From positions 1 to 64,000 of the forward strand of contig CAMKGX010000005.1 of the NCBI GenBank assembly GCA_946412355.1: a stretch of 64,000 nt of DNA, written 5' to 3'. The notes under the pieces are model-generated. The model made no database searches. It was not told the DNA's origin and was given only the letters and a program-made list of their open reading frames with translations. Position numbers and translations under genes: made by a program. This document shows positions 63,129 to 64,000 of this stretch, piece by piece (position 1 is the stretch's first letter; every line of letters begins with the position of its first letter). The DNA comes from an uncultured Clostridia bacterium. GTDB taxonomy: Bacteria; Bacillota; Clostridia; Oscillospirales; Oscillospiraceae.

Positions 63129-64000
63129 TCAGAGCAGTCCAAGCCCCAGCTTCAACACCTCACCGCTGACGCCGCGTATCATCCAGTCGGCGCAGCTCAC
63201 GCCGTCCACGCTCGTTGTAAAGGCAGCGTTGGAGCCGCAGAGGCAGTGGACGGTCAGATCGGCTTCCTTGCTGCTTTTGTCCGGTGTATCAAAGATGAAC
63301 GTACTCAGGTCAGGAATCTCCTTCTGCAGCTTTTCCAGCATTTCCTTGAGCATCCGCTGATAGCGCAGCCCCGCGGCCCTGTCCGGGGCCCATCGCCCGT
63401 CCTCCAGATACATCTCCATCTGGGTCAGCGCAGCATCCCGCACGGAGCAGCAGTACATGACCTTGATCTCGGGGTGATTTTTATGCAGTGCCAGCAGGCT
63501 GTCGGAGACGATCTCACCTCCGGTAAGGCGCGCCGCGATCTCCTCCGGCGCTTTCCAGACCTCCCGGGCCACCCGCTGCCAGTCGTAGTGCATCATGGCG
63601 CTGTCCACACAGGCGGTGATGTCCCGGCAATCCGGGAACGCAGCGGCAACCGCGTTGGTCAGCAGGGAGGTTGCGAAGGCTCCCGCCGAAAACCCGGTCA
63701 CCAGGATCTGCTCCGGGTTCGGCACCAGTTCCTTGATCTTCTTCAGCAGCAGCTGAAAATTCGTATAGCCGTGGTGATGCAGCACGGCGGGTTTTCCATC
63801 CAGGTCCGTATAGGGATAGTCCCCGGTTCCGCAGTGGAAATCCCCGGTGGCGTAGGGCACGAACAGCAGGTTCCAGTCCCGGAAGGGATTCTTTTTTGAC
63901 TGCCCGAAGGTTCCGATTCGGGGGATGATATCCCCGAAGCGCACGTCGTCGGAGTAGAACATCTCGCCCTTTCCGCCCACACGCTGGGGTCTGGCCGCAG
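63129..64000 (-). CDS. Pectinacetylesterase-like hydrolase (5' end outside window)
   Basis: At least 283 aa visible; the beginning lies right of the window. Seen: NPFRDWNLLFVPYATGDFHCGTG near the start of the visible part (pectinacetylesterase family signature), nucleophile elbow VTGFSAGAFAT, ADLTVHCLCGS, and GVSCADWMIRGVSG near the end. The family (PAE/NOTUM) removes acetyl groups, for example from pectin. Known members are often secreted, but the N-terminus is not visible. First visible gene of the minus-strand operon. Confidence 0.75.
   Translation of the reverse strand, partial: AARPQRVGGKGEMFYSDDVRFGDIIPRIGTFGQSKKNPFRDWNLLFVPYATGDFHCGTGDYPYTDLDGKPAVLHHHGYTNFQLLLKKIKELVPNPEQILVTGFSAGAFATSLLTNAVAAAFPDCRDITACVDSAMMHYDWQRVAREVWKAPEEIAARLTGGEIVSDSLLALHKNHPEIKVMYCCSVRDAALTQMEMYLEDGRWAPDRAAGLRYQRMLKEMLEKLQKEIPDLSTFIFDTPDKSSKEADLTVHCLCGSNAAFTTSVDGVSCADWMIRGVSGEVLKLGLGLL

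Overview
This 64 kb window is GC-rich and almost fully coding. It carries Gram-positive style lipoproteins (a lipobox cysteine after a short Lys-rich signal peptide), strong AGGAGG-type ribosome binding sites, AraC regulators beside sugar-degrading enzymes, and cation-symport (GPH/MFS) and ABC sugar importers. Together these suggest a gut Firmicute of the Clostridia, probably Oscillospiraceae-like. That placement is inference from gene content and composition; no rRNA, tRNA or other marker gene is present. No CRISPR array or insertion sequence was seen.

The dominant theme is intracellular breakdown of plant glycans or glycosides rich in L-rhamnose. There are four GH78 alpha-L-rhamnosidases, three GH3 enzymes (two circularly permuted), GH2, GH35, GH39, two GH43-type enzymes, a GH94 phosphorylase, a pectinacetylesterase-like protein, a sialate-O-acetylesterase-like protein and several alpha/beta hydrolases. 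No glycosidase shows a signal peptide, so substrates are probably imported first and trimmed inside the cell.

Layout. (1) 2-12154 (+): a ribose-type ABC importer (ATPase, permease, lipoprotein, second permease), then GH78, GH3, beta-phosphoglucomutase, esterase and GH39. (2) 12215-17511 (-): GH2, GH43, acetylesterase. (3) 17711-20280 (+): nucleoside-hydrolase-like protein and GH35; then an isolated cbiL-like gene. (4) 21365-27706 (-): GH3, GPH transporter and GH78, divergent from an AraC gene (27824-29008). (5) 29111-33890: housekeeping or accessory genes (flavin reductase-like protein, two-component system, small membrane protein, NAD-dependent epimerase, GNAT). (6) 34023-39784 (-): a complete opp-type peptide importer whose binding protein appears circularly permuted. 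(7) 40083-47432 (-): a glycerate kinase remnant, then GPH transporter, hydrolase, GH78 and GH43-like genes, headed by a GH1 remnant and divergent from a second AraC gene (47555-48703). (8) 49074-53573 (-): beta-helix lipoprotein, D-aminoacylase and glycerate kinase. (9) 53642-64000: a broken AraC gene, then a tight minus-strand operon of pectinacetylesterase, esterase, GH3, GH78, GH94 and a lipase-like hydrolase.

How it fits together: each cluster pairs an importer and/or an AraC activator with a rhamnosidase plus a beta-glucosidase-type enzyme, as expected for sequential removal of rhamnose and glucose caps from imported glycosides. The least ordinary items are the permuted OppA, tandem-hairpin mosaic elements in three intergenic regions, a shared helical tail on otherwise unrelated enzymes, and a textbook PhoP-box-like promoter in front of the beta-helix lipoprotein.
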